NCBI GenBank assembly: GCA_900491605.1
Contig: UESW01003882.1
Location: 1,324,579 to 1,388,578, forward strand
DNA length: 64,000 nucleotides
Reading direction: 5' to 3'
DNA from: Calamus simplicifolius
Taxonomy: Eukaryota; Streptophyta; Magnoliopsida; Arecales; Arecaceae
This document shows positions 21,983 through 32,575 of the stretch, piece after piece (within the stretch, counting starts at the first letter, position 1; each line of letters begins with the position of its first letter). A model generated the notes under the pieces. The model saw nothing but the letters and a program-made list of their open reading frames with translations, was not told the DNA's origin and did no database searches. Made by a program: the position numbers and the translations under genes.

Positions 21983-22156
21983 GTGCCAAAATCAGTAAAA
22001 TCAAGAGTATCAAGTACTCCATCTTTTACTAATCTTTTAATTCTCTCAATGGAGATATGACCTAATCTCGATGCCACAAAATAGAGGAATTCTCATTCAT
22101 AACACATCTTTTCATACCAGTTTGGGCGTGCATCACATTATAGGTGGTATTATTTT

Positions 22157-23399
22157 TTAAATTAATTTGAAAAGATTGTCGGACAATGTACCATTCCCAA
22201 TAAGCTTAGATTTATAAAATAAATCAACAGAGCTTTTATTAAAATTAAAGGAGTATCCTGCTGGTACAAGCCTTGACACTGAAATCAAATTTCTAGAGAA
22301 ACTTGGAATATAAAATGTCTTTTCCAAATCCAAAACAAAACCAGAATGTAAAATAAGTCTGCACGTCCCAATTGCTTCCACATGTGAACCCATCTTGTTT
22401 CCTGAATAGATGCTTTGTTCACTTCCCAATGGTTTCCTTTGATTTAGAAAACCCTGCAAGGTATTTGAAACATGGATTGTAGAACCAGAATCAATCCACC
22501 ATGTGTTATGACATATAACCAAATTGGATTCATGACATACGAATGAGGTTAGAGTACCTTTCTTGTCAAGCCAAGCTTTGAATTTGAGACAATCTTTCTT
22601 TATATGCCCTTTCTTCTTGCAAAAGAAGCACTTGGACTCCTTCTTGTCTTCTGTATGGATGGATACTTTACCCTTTCCTTTGTGTTTGGCTTTGGGAGCT
22701 TTAGTCTTTCTCTGAGTGACTAAATGTGCACTTTCTCCCATTTCTAAAATCAGCCTCCCTTCCTCTTGAACACACATGGTCAGAAGTTCATTAATTGACC
22801 ATTTGTCCTTATGTGTGTTGTAAGATATTTTGAAGGGACTATACTGCTGTGGGAGTGAGCTTAAAGTAAAGTGCACCAAGAAGGATTCTGACATCTCAAC
22901 CTCTAGGGATTTCAACTGAGCCGCAATGTCCCTCATCTTCATGATGTGCTCACGCACACCTCCAACAGTAGTGAGCTTCATTGATGACAATTTTGTCATT
23001 AGGGTGCTAGCCAGTGCCTTATCTGAAGACTCAAATCGTCAATAGCCTTTAGAAGTTTCTTGACATTTTTGCACTCAGGAATTGAACAACGTATACTAGC
23101 AGAAATCTTAGTACGTATGAACATCATACTGAGGCGATTGGACCGCTTCCATCATTCATACGCAGCAATCTCAGCTTGAGTGCTAGTAGATGTAACTGAA
23201 TGTGGTTCATCTTCCTGATAGCATAGTCAATATTCATGCACCCTAATTGAAGAAGAATTCTCTCCTTCCATAATTTATAATTATCACCACTTAAATCGGA
23301 AACATCACATTTCATATCAGAAATATTAACAGCCAAAATAGCTGCATAAAAAAAATGATGTTCATGTAACTGAATTTGAGGCATATAACTTGATGTCAT
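22157..23399 (-). pseudogene. gag: Copia A gag and protease, frameshifted
   Basis: Open stretch 23399-23124 has the capsid start LSGDNYKLWKERILLQLGC. The main stretch 22999-22157 begins MTKLSSMKLTTVGGVREHIM and contains the capsid core (LVHFTLSSLPQQYSPFKISY), a basic linker, the CCHC zinc knuckle CFFCKKKGHIKKDC (about 22591-22632), then the protease active site WWIDSGSTIHVSN (about 22470-22510) and the flap region FYIPSFSRNLISVSRL. A break around 23000-23124 separates the two capsid halves, and another after 22157 separates protease from integrase. Confidence 0.87.
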
Positions 23400-24836
23400 G
23401 TCTTACCAATGTAAACATGCAATAACATGAATCAATAACATACAATAACTACCTGTGGGCTAAGTTATTATACTCAAATAGACTCATTAACTTAATGATG
23501 TGACTAACAAATTATATTCCTTTCTTAATTCCTGTGGGTAATTAAGAAAATAATTTGTTATCGCATCCTAATTAATTATATTAGTGCAATAAAAATTCCT
23601 GTGGGATAAGATTCATTACATTAATATAATTAGTCACAATTAATGTCATCTAACCTTATGTGACCTTTGCAACTCAATATATAATTTTGATTAATCAAAG
23701 ATGCTGTGGCTACTCCTTAATTAATCAAAATCATATTGATCACATGACATTTGAATTCCATTATATGCATATAGATTAACCAATTTAGCATGATTATTGG
23801 GTAGTGATCTCAATCAACGTAACATTTCCAAATCAAGATCTGAGTTAATCAAATTGGCTAGGCCAGTGAAAGAGAAGTGGGGGTAGTATGCAAAACAAAA
23901 GACAACATTTCAATTATCTATTTAATGAATTTTAAAATTATCATCTTAAGAAAATTTTTGTTAATTAACACACGTCCGGCCGTAGCTCATTATTCCCTCG
24001 GGCCAGTCTATGCAAAACACCATAGGCATAGAGACTCAGGAGGCATATTTTAATACAAAAATTTTAAACTTAAGAAATAAATGATAAAACCAATCAATTT
24101 GATTTTAAATCTCTTGAGAAAACCAAAAGACCCATAGGCGAAAAATTGAAACTACAACAGACGTTTTCTCTCTTTAATATGTCACCGCATATGGTTATGA
24201 AAGCCACTTTTTTCTCTTACGTTACCGCTTCGCTCATGAGCAAAAATGAGCAAAAAACTAAAACCTGACAGAAGAAAATCAGGATGGCCAAGAAAAACTG
24301 AACAACAGAGGAAAAACCTCCACTATAGATTTGAACCTGAGAGCGGCCAAGAAAAATTCGTGACGCGACAAAATCGTAAATGCACAAAATTCTTTCCTTT
24401 TGAACAAAATATGTTTCCAAATAGGCAACGATATCTAATATCAAGCTATAAATTTGGCTGCTCAAAATTCCGAAACAATAAATCATAGTGAAGAACCAAG
24501 AAGCAAAAATCGGAACCATAAATGTAGGATTAAAAAGGAAAAGACCGAAGAGTAACCACCTCTCAAACAAACTTCATGGCGATCTATTAACTCTTCCGAT
24601 ATGTAGGTAGTTGGGTAAAATGCACCAAGGTACTACCGATAGCCTCCCTTTGGTGTGTTCCTAATATCCCTACCACACATTCGTTGGGTCAAATAATCCA
24701 GGGTACTACCAGTAGCCTCCCCTTGGACTATCCCTATGTGAGAGAAATAGAGACCAAAAAGCCTACGAACAATAAAATAATCAAGTCTCCAATGATGGAA
24801 ACACTCACAATAAAAAAAACAAGGCAGAGATATAAA
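23400..24836 (-). other. 5' leader of copia A, no gene recognised
   Basis: About 1.4 kb between the LTR/primer site and gag, without a convincing coding frame. Short repeats are visible: CCTGTGGG-containing units at about 23450, 23530 and 23598, and a duplicated 27-bp unit GGTACTACC(G/A)(A/G)TAGCCTCCC at 24631 and 24702. Confidence 0.6.
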
Positions 24837-24848
24837 GCTCTGATACCA
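24837..24848 (-). promoter_or_regulatory. Primer-binding site of copia A (initiator tRNA-Met)
   Basis: On the minus strand TGGTATCAGAGC lies two bases downstream of the 5' LTR end at 24851. Confidence 0.9.
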
Positions 24849-24850
24849 AC

Positions 24851-25390
24851 TGTATGAAAACTATTAACAATCTACACAATATTGCATAGAGTTAATAGTT
24901 AGGATCTTTTTATTACCTCCCGCCATTGCTTTCGATCTACCTCTAGAAGATCTGAATCAGGATCTCGATCTTCCTCTCGATGGATCTTGATCTTCCTCCT
25001 CTCTAGATCTTGATCTTCCTTCTCGATGGATCTTGATCTTCCTCCTCTCGATGGATCTTGATCTTCCTCTCTCGATGGATCTTGATCTTTCTCTCGATGA
25101 ACCTTGATTGAGTGCTTCCAATCAATGAGCCATCGCACTCTGATGGTGTATGCCCTCAGGATATGCTCTTGATCAGGGACCCAATGCCTCCGCTTGTTTT
25201 TGGTTTTTCTTTCGATAACATTGTGTTATAGAAAGCCTTAGAAGGGATCTCTATTTAAAGAGATTCCTCAAATCCCTTCCACCGCCTGCTCCCATCAAAG
25301 TAGGCGTTTAACATTTAAGGAGCTATCGTTATCACTTATTAATTAGTAGAAAAATAAAAATAGGACCATCTATTGCGATGGGTTATTACA
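24851..25390 (-). repeat. 5' LTR of copia A, 540 bp
   Basis: Intact LTR, read on the plus strand from TGTATGAAAAC to GGGTTATTACA. It carries the 25-bp tandem array at 24961-25110 and a TATA-like CTTTAAATAG on the minus strand at about 25251-25260. The target duplication GGAGA follows at 25391-25395. Confidence 0.93.
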
Positions 25391-25428
25391 GGAGAACCCC
25401 TCATCGCTCATTTTTTCATAAAAAAAAA
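25391..25428 (+). repeat. Target duplication copy (GGAGA) and 3' tail of the split LINE with A-run
   Basis: After the right GGAGA (25391-25395) the sequence ACCCCTCATCGC...CATA runs into nine A residues at 25420-25428. Joined to 8484 it gives a plausible LINE 3' UTR (GGAGAACCCCTC) with a poly-A tail, explaining the LINE coding remnant at 7853-8160. Confidence 0.55.
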
Positions 25429-27180
25429 GATAACTCCTTAAATTCTCTCAATTTTCTGTATAATAAAAGGAAGGAAGATTATAGGAAAAACATTAAGAAA
25501 ATTTTGATAAAAAGTAAAAAGTCTGATGCAAATAATCAAAGCCAAAGAAGAGTCCTAAACCATGAAACTCATGCTTTTGAAAGATATGTTAACAATTATT
25601 TATTAGATTCAATTCTGTATCATCTATTAACATCAGAATTTGGCCTTTTACACCTTAATCGGAGAGGAATGCTTAGCTCATTTGAACAATATGCTCTTAC
25701 GCTGCAAGCTTAACTTCAAACACTCAAAGAAGAGTGTTATAAGCCTCGAAGTTTCTTTTGGATAAACTCTTTGATGCTCAAATCAGCTGATGCAAGGAAG
25801 GAGAGTCTTTGAGCTCTATGGGTGAGAACTCCAAGCTCTAAAGATATAGCATAAAAGTCTCAAAATCTTCTTACCTATGTGATGTAGGGCTACTTTTATA
25901 GAGGTCTTGATGGAGTGTTAGGAGTGTTGAAGTTAAGCTCTTCTTTGAATATGGCAAATTAGAAAGGAGAAAAGATTTTCTTCAAATTGGTTGACCGGAT
26001 TTTTACATAAATTGACTCAACATTGTAGATTAGGATGAAATCTCACAAGAACCGATGAAATCTTCGGGAGAAGAAGATGAGCCGATTAATTGGAAAAGGC
26101 CAGATTAACCATTCTGTCTCATTTTTCTTTTATGGCGTCAGTGATTCAGATTGGATTAATCAACATTATAATCTATATTTTTGTGAACCATCCTTCAAGT
26201 AATGAAGTTGCATATTTTAAGGAGAAAAAAAGATCAATATTGTCTAAGATAGAAAATGCATGAGGCCGAACAAATTTCATGAGTTCTAGCAAAACCTTAC
26301 ACTATTTCTTCTTTCTTATTTATTTACGCAAGATCGTTTCAGCCGTTAATTGCTTTGTTCAAAAATCTTGAGGCAAATTTGTGTTAGATGGAAACCCAAC
26401 CATTTCAAGGCCGCTTCTAGTGATTATCTTTTTGAAAGCTATGAGGCCCTCCTTAAAGATCTCACATTGGGTAGAGGAGAAAAGGGTGAGTGATTTATAT
26501 GTAGTAAAGCAAGAAGGACAATGTACCAATTGGATCCCTTCTGGGCTGTGGTGGCCCAAGTTGATGTGGATCTTATCCGTCTTGCTTTTTTGTAACGAAA
26601 CGGGCATAAGCTCGGATCCTTACAAGGTTTCGGCAATGACGTTATTTTTAGTGACCATCATTTTTAGGCTTGGAGTCGAGTACTACTTAAAATTCCTCTA
26701 GCACAAGGCAGCCGGCCACAAGTTAAGCTCCATAACTCGAATAATAGGCTGACTTGCAACTGGATTCAAAACATTAAAAAAAATGAAGTTTAGACTTCTT
26801 CTGTGAAATGAATTTTATTTTATAACTAGCTGACGACTATTTTACCATTCTTATAACTGTTTTCTCGCGATGGAAAGAAAAGAGAAGGCTTCTGACTGTA
26901 ACTTATGCCGATAGATTATCATTTAATTACCTATTTATCTTTATTATAAACAAAGGCCATGGATGGACTTGTGACACGTCTTTTGTTGGCATTGGCGATG
27001 CGAACTTTGGAGGCGTGTCCGATGCCTCCAACTCTATCCCTTGGAACAGCCTTAGTTACGAGTGAAAATAGGGGGATGGCCTATGTTTATCAAAAACGAC
27101 AGTATTTACGTAGCAATTAAGAGCTATTTATTGGGATTGACGGAATTTACGCAGGAAGAAGGTTAGGAGAGGATGAGGTT
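25429..27180. other. Non-coding stretch, possible old minus-strand LTR remnant
   Basis: I recognise no gene. The longest frames are short and unlike any family I know. On the minus strand a TATA-like CTATAAAAGTA occurs at about 25891-25901, followed by moderately GC sequence, which might be the core of a degraded LTR, but I found no partner or boundaries. The left target duplication of the next element (AGGTT) is at 27176-27180. Confidence 0.3.
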
Positions 27181-27309
27181 TGATGGGGCCAGTAAGCCCC
27201 CCATAGGCCACTAATGACAATACTTGGGCTCGACCTTAGTGAATCAGCCTTTTCTCCGCGGGCCCAATAGGTGTCTCTTCGAGTCTGCCACCTTTTCTTT
27301 CTCCTCCGT

Positions 27310-27590
27310 ATGAACAGTGTCGGCCTCCGTGAATAGTGTTTGCTCTCGACCATGAACAGTGTCGGCCTTCGTGAACAGTGTTTGCTCTCAACCATGAACA
27401 GTATCGGCCTCCATGAACAGTGTTTGCTCTCGGCCATGAACAGTGTCGGCCTCCATGAACAGTGTTTGCTCTCGGCCATGAACAGTGTCGGCCTCCGTGA
27501 ATAGTGTTTGCTCTCGGCCATGAACAGTATCGGCCTCCATGAACAGTGTTCGCTCTCGGCCATGAACAGTGCCATGCAAGCACTCTATAA
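27310..27590 (+). repeat. 42-bp composite tandem array built on TGAACAGTGT (5' LTR)
   Basis: The unit combines a 19-bp half (TGAACAGTGTCGGCCTCCG) and a 23-bp half (TGAACAGTGTTTGCTCTCGG plus CCA), repeated about six and a half times. The 10-bp TGAACAGTGT core therefore recurs every 19-23 bp. A shorter version is in the right LTR. Confidence 0.88.
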
Positions 27591-27890
27591 TCAATTCTCT
27601 ACAAGGGACAGTTGGCTTCAACTCAACATCATCCTTCTTCCCCAACGGCTGTACCTTAGGACCCACACAACTAACTTTATCACCCATCACTGTCCGCATA
27701 GGACAACCAAAAAGGTGACGTAGGGGACATGTTTGGCAAGCGTCGTAACGATCGGCCATGCCTTGCGACCACCTACTCTGACAGGACACGGCCTGCAGCT
27801 TGACACGTCATATGGAGGTAAGCTCCATTGTGCTGCCATCAATTAATGTTCTGACAAGTGATCACGCCCCAAGCCCACGGACTCTAGGCA

Positions 27891-27900
27891 TCTATAAAAA
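27891..27900 (+). promoter_or_regulatory. TATA box of the non-autonomous element 5' LTR
   Basis: TCTATAAAAAGGGT is conserved at the same place in the right LTR (30976-30985). Confidence 0.7.
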
Positions 27901-28177
27901 GGGTAAGAGGGACTCCGACCAGGTAACACACTCATAACGCTCCTAAACGCTCATAGAGAGAGCTCTTCTCGAAGCCTCTCTCTCTCTTCTCTTTCGAGCT
28001 TCCTCAAGCTCACGGCTGTTGCCCAGAGCGCTGACTTGAGCGTCGGAGGGTCCCCACCGAAATTTTTGGCCCCCGAAACTTGATTGCAGGCCCGCAGGCG
28101 CGAGGAGCTCACCGGAGGATCCCGGGCTCGCTGGAGGAGGCGACCGGACGCTCGAGGCCGATGATTTGGCGTCATCA

Positions 28178-28198
28178 GATTGATGCGCCAGGAAGGGG
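28178..28198 (+). promoter_or_regulatory. Candidate primer-binding site region
   Basis: GATTGATGCGCCAGGAAGGG follows the 5' LTR end directly. A G/C-rich stretch here is where a tRNA primer would anneal, but I could not assign the tRNA. It is not the Met-initiator site used by the other elements in this window. Confidence 0.4.
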
Positions 28199-28245
28199 AG
28201 GGTCAGCGATGCTGGTTTGCAGATCCTCATCCCTTTTTCATCAAA

Positions 28246-28650
28246 ATGGTGGATCGTGAAGAGGGTGAGGACAAGAATCCAGGAAGCTTTCACCAGTTAT
28301 GCTGGGGGGTACCCTCAACAAGCTGAGCAACAAGATGCTAGTTCTCTGTTTCACCATCACCACCAGTTCATGCCATTCAAGCAAAATACCGAGCCACCCT
28401 CACCCTGAAAATCCAAGCATTAGCGGCAGTTGTTCAAAGGCTATGGGAGAAATATTTCATGGCCACGTGGCAACAAGCTCAGGAGCAAAAGCAACTTCAA
28501 ACTCAAACTCAACGGCAATTTAAGGCTCGGGCTCGTTAGCCAGCAAGAGCGCCACACCTTGCCATCCAAATTTTAACTCCTAGTCACCTCAAGTATTTAT
28601 GGGCATTTTTATTCCTAGCGATGATAAGCTAAGACATGCTGAAGCTATTA
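28246..28650 (+). pseudogene. Gag-leader-like remnant in the non-autonomous element
   Basis: Broken frames starting MVDREEGEDKNPGSF include TLTLKIQALAAVVQRLWEKY and a Gln-rich run (ATWQQAQEQKQLQTQTQRQF). This resembles the coiled-coil, Gln-rich N-terminus of Tat-type gag proteins, but there is no capsid or zinc knuckle. It may only be leader sequence. The assignment is weak. Confidence 0.35.
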
Positions 28651-28680
28651 ATGCAAGGTGGGAGATGAGGACAAAGGGCT

Positions 28681-29283
28681 TTGACCGTTGACTCTATCTA
28701 CCCCCTCTCTCTCTTTCTCTGCTGCACCCAGAGCCAATCTGAACCCAAGACCTCCTGCGGATTCCATTCCAGCTGCCTTCGGATTTTAGCACTGGTACCC
28801 TCCGCCTTCAATCAACATAGTTATCTGAGGGGCAGGTCGTCAACTCAGTGGAAGGAGAGAGAGACCGTGGAAGCTAGAGGGCCCCTCGCCTTGAACCAAT
28901 GTGGAGGCTGCCCGAATCCTGTAACTCCCAGCAACATCCTCTCTTCTAGCCGTCCATCTTCAGTGGACTCTCCCAGCCGCTCATCTTCAACGGCCGCTAG
29001 CTGCCCGGGCTTCCCTCGGCGACCTCTGGCTCCCGAGTCCGACTCCGACCCTCATCCGTGGCTCCGCTCCAGCGTCCTCGGCTCTGGATCCCATCTCTCT
29101 TTTCACTGCACTTCAAAGATGGGTCCCCAGCTTCATTTCGAAGAGGAGCTGGTCATCAACCAACTTCAGGCTCTGTCCCAACTTGATTCCCTGGGGGGCA
29201 GACCACCAGCGGGCGAAAGTGCTCAAATCCACAGAAGGAAAACAAGGGTGCTACAAGAGCTAAGTACGCTGCACTTTAGATAG
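28681..29283 (+). other. 200-residue open frame of unknown origin inside the non-autonomous element (possible captured gene fragment)
   Basis: An uninterrupted 603-bp frame in moderately GC-rich sequence unlike the AT-richer flanks. The protein is Ser/Pro-rich (SSSRPSSVDSPSRSSSTAA) with no retroelement motif. A second ATG within it starts MGPQLHFEEELVINQLQALS, preceded by CT-rich sequence resembling a plant 5' UTR. I do not recognise the protein. It could be part of a host gene picked up by the element, or chance. Confidence 0.35.
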
Positions 29284-29346
29284 TTTTCTTTCATTGATAC
29301 TTAAAATATCATGCAGGGAAGACCAACCTTGCATCAGCATTCAAGA

Positions 29347-29385
29347 CCGATGTACCATCGGTACCGAAGACCGGTGTACCACCGG
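29347..29385 (+). repeat. Two adjacent perfect mini-hairpins
   Basis: CCGATG-TAC-CATCGG at 29347-29361 and CCGGTG-TAC-CACCGG at 29371-29385. Each has 6-bp perfect arms and the same TAC loop, separated by 9 bp. A decayed third copy may follow near 29398. Confidence 0.75.
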
Positions 29386-29485
29386 ATCCAAAAAGCCCGA
29401 TCTACCATCGACACTCAAGCCCGAGGTCAGCTCGGCACCAAAGGCCAAAGACTGACTCCGACGTCGGCAGCAAAGATCGTTGGCA

Positions 29486-29725
29486 CAAAGAAAAAGGCTC
29501 CTGACGACTTTCAACCTCAGGTCACCCTTCGGGGTTAAAAAGGCTCCTGACGACTTTCAACTCTCAGGTCACCCTTCGGGATTAAAAGGCTCCTGACGAC
29601 TTTCAACTCTCAGGTCACCCTTCGGGGTTAAAAAGGCTCCTGACGACTTTCAACTCTCAGGTCACCCTTCGGGGTTAAAAAGGCACCTAACGACTCTCAA
29701 CTCTCAGGTCACCCTCCGGGGTTCA
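29486..29725 (+). repeat. 47-bp tandem repeat, five copies
   Basis: The unit is AAAAAGGCTCCTGACGACTT followed by TCAACTCTCAGGTCACCCTT and CGGGGTT. The middle copies are almost identical; the first lacks a few bases and the last is diverged. No coding constraint is evident. Confidence 0.9.
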
Positions 29726-30287
29726 AAAGGCTCTCAACGTCCTTAACTTTGCCTCAACAGCTTTGTCACAGCCTCAACGGCTTCAGCCCTGCATTAGCGG
29801 CCAATGGCCAATCGGGTAATACCTTCGTTTAAATTGTACACTTGCAACATATCGCTGGTTACTTTCAGCTATCAAGAGGCCCCAAGACAACTCACAGCTA
29901 GGAGAGGCCAACTCCTCAACTCACAGTTGACGGGCACTCACCTCCAAATTTCATGACAAAAGAAGAAGACCCAACTAGCTCATAGCCGAAGAGGTCAACT
30001 CTCGACTCATAGCTAACGGGCATTCACTTCCGGGCTCCGCATCGGGAGAGGATTACTGGCTGCCAGTCAAAGGTAACTAACTTACCTTCAAACTTGCTTA
30101 AAAGTTTTAGAACAAGCAAAATGCATGGCTCCAAAGAGTGTGAAGATGTCTACACAAGGCATCACAAAAGGAGAGGAGCTTCCCTACCTTGAAGGAATCA
30201 TAGTTAAAGCTACATGAAAGGGCGGGCGCGAAGGTAAAGAGTTCTACACTCCTTTCGCTTAACTGACGCAGGGCACACAAGCTCAAG
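29726..30287. other. Interior of the non-autonomous element, no gene recognised
   Basis: Contains short dispersed near-repeats of CAACTCA(C/T)AG(C/T)T around 29885-30010 (CTCACAGCTA, CTCACAGTTG, CTCATAGCCG, CTCATAGCTA). No frame resembles a known protein. Confidence 0.5.
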
Positions 30288-30303
30288 GAGTGTGGGGGGC
30301 ATC
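30288..30303 (+). promoter_or_regulatory. Polypurine tract of the non-autonomous element
   Basis: GAGTGTGGGGGGCATC directly precedes the right LTR start TGATGGGG. It fixes plus orientation. Confidence 0.75.
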
Positions 30304-31263
30304 TGATGGGGCCAGTAAGCCCCCCATAGGCCACTAATGACAACACCTGGGCTCAACCTTAGTGAATCGTCCTTTTCTCCGCGGGCCCAATAGGTCCAGG
30401 GCGGTCTCTCCGAGTTTCCACCTTTTCTCTTTCCTCCGCATGAACAGTGTCGGCCTCCGTGAACAGTGTTTGCTCTCGGCCATAAACAGTGTCGGCCTCG
30501 TGAATAGTATTTGCTCTCGGCCATGAACAGTGTCGGCCTCCGTGAACAGTGTTTGCTCTCGACCATGAACAGTGTCGGCCTCCATGAACAGTGTTTGCTT
30601 TCGGCCATGAACAGTGTTCGCTCTCGGCCATGAACAGTGCCATGCAAGTGAACAGTGCCATGCAAGCACTCTATAATCAATTCTCTATAAGGGACAGTTG
30701 GCTTCAACTCAACATCATCCTTCTCCCCCAACGGCTGTACCTTAGGACCCACACAACTAACTTTATCATCCATCATGTCCGCATAGGACAACCAAAAAGG
30801 TGACGTAAGGGACATGTTTGGTAAGCGTCGTAACGATTGGCCATGCCCTGCGACCACCTACTCTGACAGGACATGGCCTGCAGCTTGACACGTCATATGG
30901 AGGTAAGCTCCACTGTGCTGCCATCAATTAATGTTTTGACAAGTGATCACGCCCCAAGCCTACGGACTCCAGACATCTATAAAAAGGGTAAGAGGGACTC
31001 CGACCAGGTAACAGACTCATAACGCTCCTAAACGCTCACAGAGAGAGCTCTTCTCGGAGCCTCTCTCTCTCTTTCTCTTTCGAGCTTCCTCAAGCTCACG
31101 GCTGTTGCCCAGAGCGCTGACTTGAGCGTCGGAGGGTCCCCGCTGGAATTTTCGGCCCCCGGGACTTGTTTGCAGGCCCGCAGGCGCGAGGAGCTCGCCA
31201 GAGGACCCTGGGCTCATTGGAGGAGGCGACCGGACGCTCGAGGCTGGTGATTTGGCGTCATCA
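30304..31263 (+). repeat. 3' LTR of the non-autonomous element, 960 bp
   Basis: Matches 27181-28177 with a shorter TGAACAGTGT array (about 30440-30660) and scattered substitutions. It ends GGCGTCATCA, followed by the AGGTT target duplication. Confidence 0.92.
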
Positions 31264-32575
31264 AGGTTACTCAGAGCTTGATGGGCCTCTCGATCGGTTC
31301 TTTTTCTTGATAAAGAGCCTTAAGACTGATATGAATATAAGATTTTACGAGTAGTTGCTTGAACGAAGGTGGCAGAAGAAGTCAAGATGGAGAAGTTCTT
31401 GAATATTCACTCTTTAGACTTGCTATTAGAAGAATGGGACGAGTTGGTCTCAAGCTGGTCTTAATTATAGAAGCTGGGGTAATCTCTTGTTCCAGAAAAG
31501 ACTACATGTGGTGGAGGTCTTGAGGCAAGGAGGTGATGCGGACTAGATTCTTAGAGTAAAAGGGCAAGCAATCCGTAAGCATAGAAGAGTTTCAGGCGAA
31601 TCTCTACAAAGAGGACATCTCGGACTGCCAGTCTTTTCTTTTTTTTAATAAATCTGTCAGTGTTTAAAACCGTTATCTTAAAGCAACTCAAATGAATATT
31701 TCAATCTTTTGATAGCAACTCAAATAAATATTTGAATCTTTTGATTGCGGACCTATTCAGATTATCGATCATTTAAATTAGGTCATCAATATTTTTAATG
31801 ATAATCTATCTTCTAAAATATCTCAAAAGAAGGTGATTATCTACGTTACCGAACCAAAGATGTTGTAATCCGATAATTTTTTTTAATAACATTATTATTT
31901 CTTTCTTCTTTTTCATAAAAATAAAATTATTCGATATTTTTTTTTTCATATAAAATCTTCTCTTTTGCGAACATCTTGCCCCCGCCTTGCTCCGTCTCAC
32001 GGTCGCCTCCTCCTCCTTCTCTCATCCATCCACCGATATTTTTAAAATTTAATGTTATATATATTAAACACAGTCATCAAAATTATTGATAATCCATTCA
32101 ATGATAATTTATTTTATAGGTCATTCATATTATCATTTAGGATCATCTGGTGATGTTACTGAATGATAATTGTCTTCGTTGCTAATCTTTTGTTGTCATG
32201 GTCATTCGTATCTATATATCTATTTTTGCCATACATATCTGAACGGGTCAATCCTAAGCCCAACAGTATACTTGAATTTCTTTCTTTCTTTTTCCTTATC
32301 TAAACAAGCTTTGCTATATTTCTAATTTCAATTTTAGGTCTGCCATCACGCCAATAATCCTGTTTCAAATAAATTCCTTATTATATAATATAGAGAGAGA
32401 AAGACATACGGTACTGGACGGCTATGGAAGCTGATTGAGGCTCAGAAATTCGGGACGCCCATGCCTTCGTCCTCTGCACTCCTGAAAGATCGCCGTGGTT
32501 GGAGGGCGCGCAGTTCAGCCTCATATCATAAACCCCTCCCCTCCGTTTAGGTGAGAACCAATGGGGGTCCCGAAA
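31264..32575. other. Intergenic, no gene recognised
   Basis: The first 360 bp continue the pre-insertion locus. From about 31630 the sequence is strongly AT-rich with short homopolymer runs. 32400-32560 is less AT-rich and lacks a convincing frame. No promoter or terminator can be supported. Confidence 0.6.

Larger units (their letters stand above)
8485..25390 (-). mobile_element. Ty1/copia retrotransposon A (minus strand), host of nested element B
   Basis: The right LTR (24851-25390) is the 5' LTR in element orientation. The left LTR is split by element B into 8485-8708 and 18703-19015. The interior, 19016-24850, carries a primer-binding site, a gag/protease region, a long integrase-RT-RNase H frame and a polypurine tract. 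A perfect 5-bp target duplication GGAGA bounds the whole. Removing B leaves an element of about 6.9 kb, normal for copia. The pol frame is well preserved, while gag and the start of integrase carry several breaks. Confidence 0.93.
27181..28177 (+). repeat. 5' LTR of the non-autonomous element, 997 bp
   Basis: TG...CA termini. It contains a composite tandem array (27310-27590), TATA box TCTATAAAAA at 27891-27900, and a GC-rich 3' part with CTCTCTCTC in the presumed R region. The right LTR differs by point changes and by repeat copy number. Confidence 0.92.
27181..31263 (+). mobile_element. Non-autonomous LTR retrotransposon (LARD-like, 4.08 kb)
   Basis: Two LTRs, 27181-28177 and 30304-31263, both start TGATGGGGCC and end GGCGTCATCA. 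Perfect 5-bp target duplications AGGTT flank them (27176-27180 and 31264-31268). A G-rich polypurine tract precedes the right LTR, so the element is on the plus strand. The 2.1 kb interior has no protease, reverse transcriptase or integrase. It must have been mobilised by another element. The LTR form suggests gypsy/Tat ancestry, but without pol this is a guess. Confidence 0.92.

Noticed and set aside
25378..25713. 111-residue plus-strand frame MGYYRRTPHRSFFHKK
   Set aside because: It starts inside the copia A LTR and crosses the LTR boundary and the LINE poly-A, so it is a chance frame.
27147..27789. Overlapping frames rich in MAESKHCSWRP-type repeats, also at 30210-30857
   Set aside because: Translations of the 42-bp LTR tandem array in all three minus-strand frames; no conservation of one frame.
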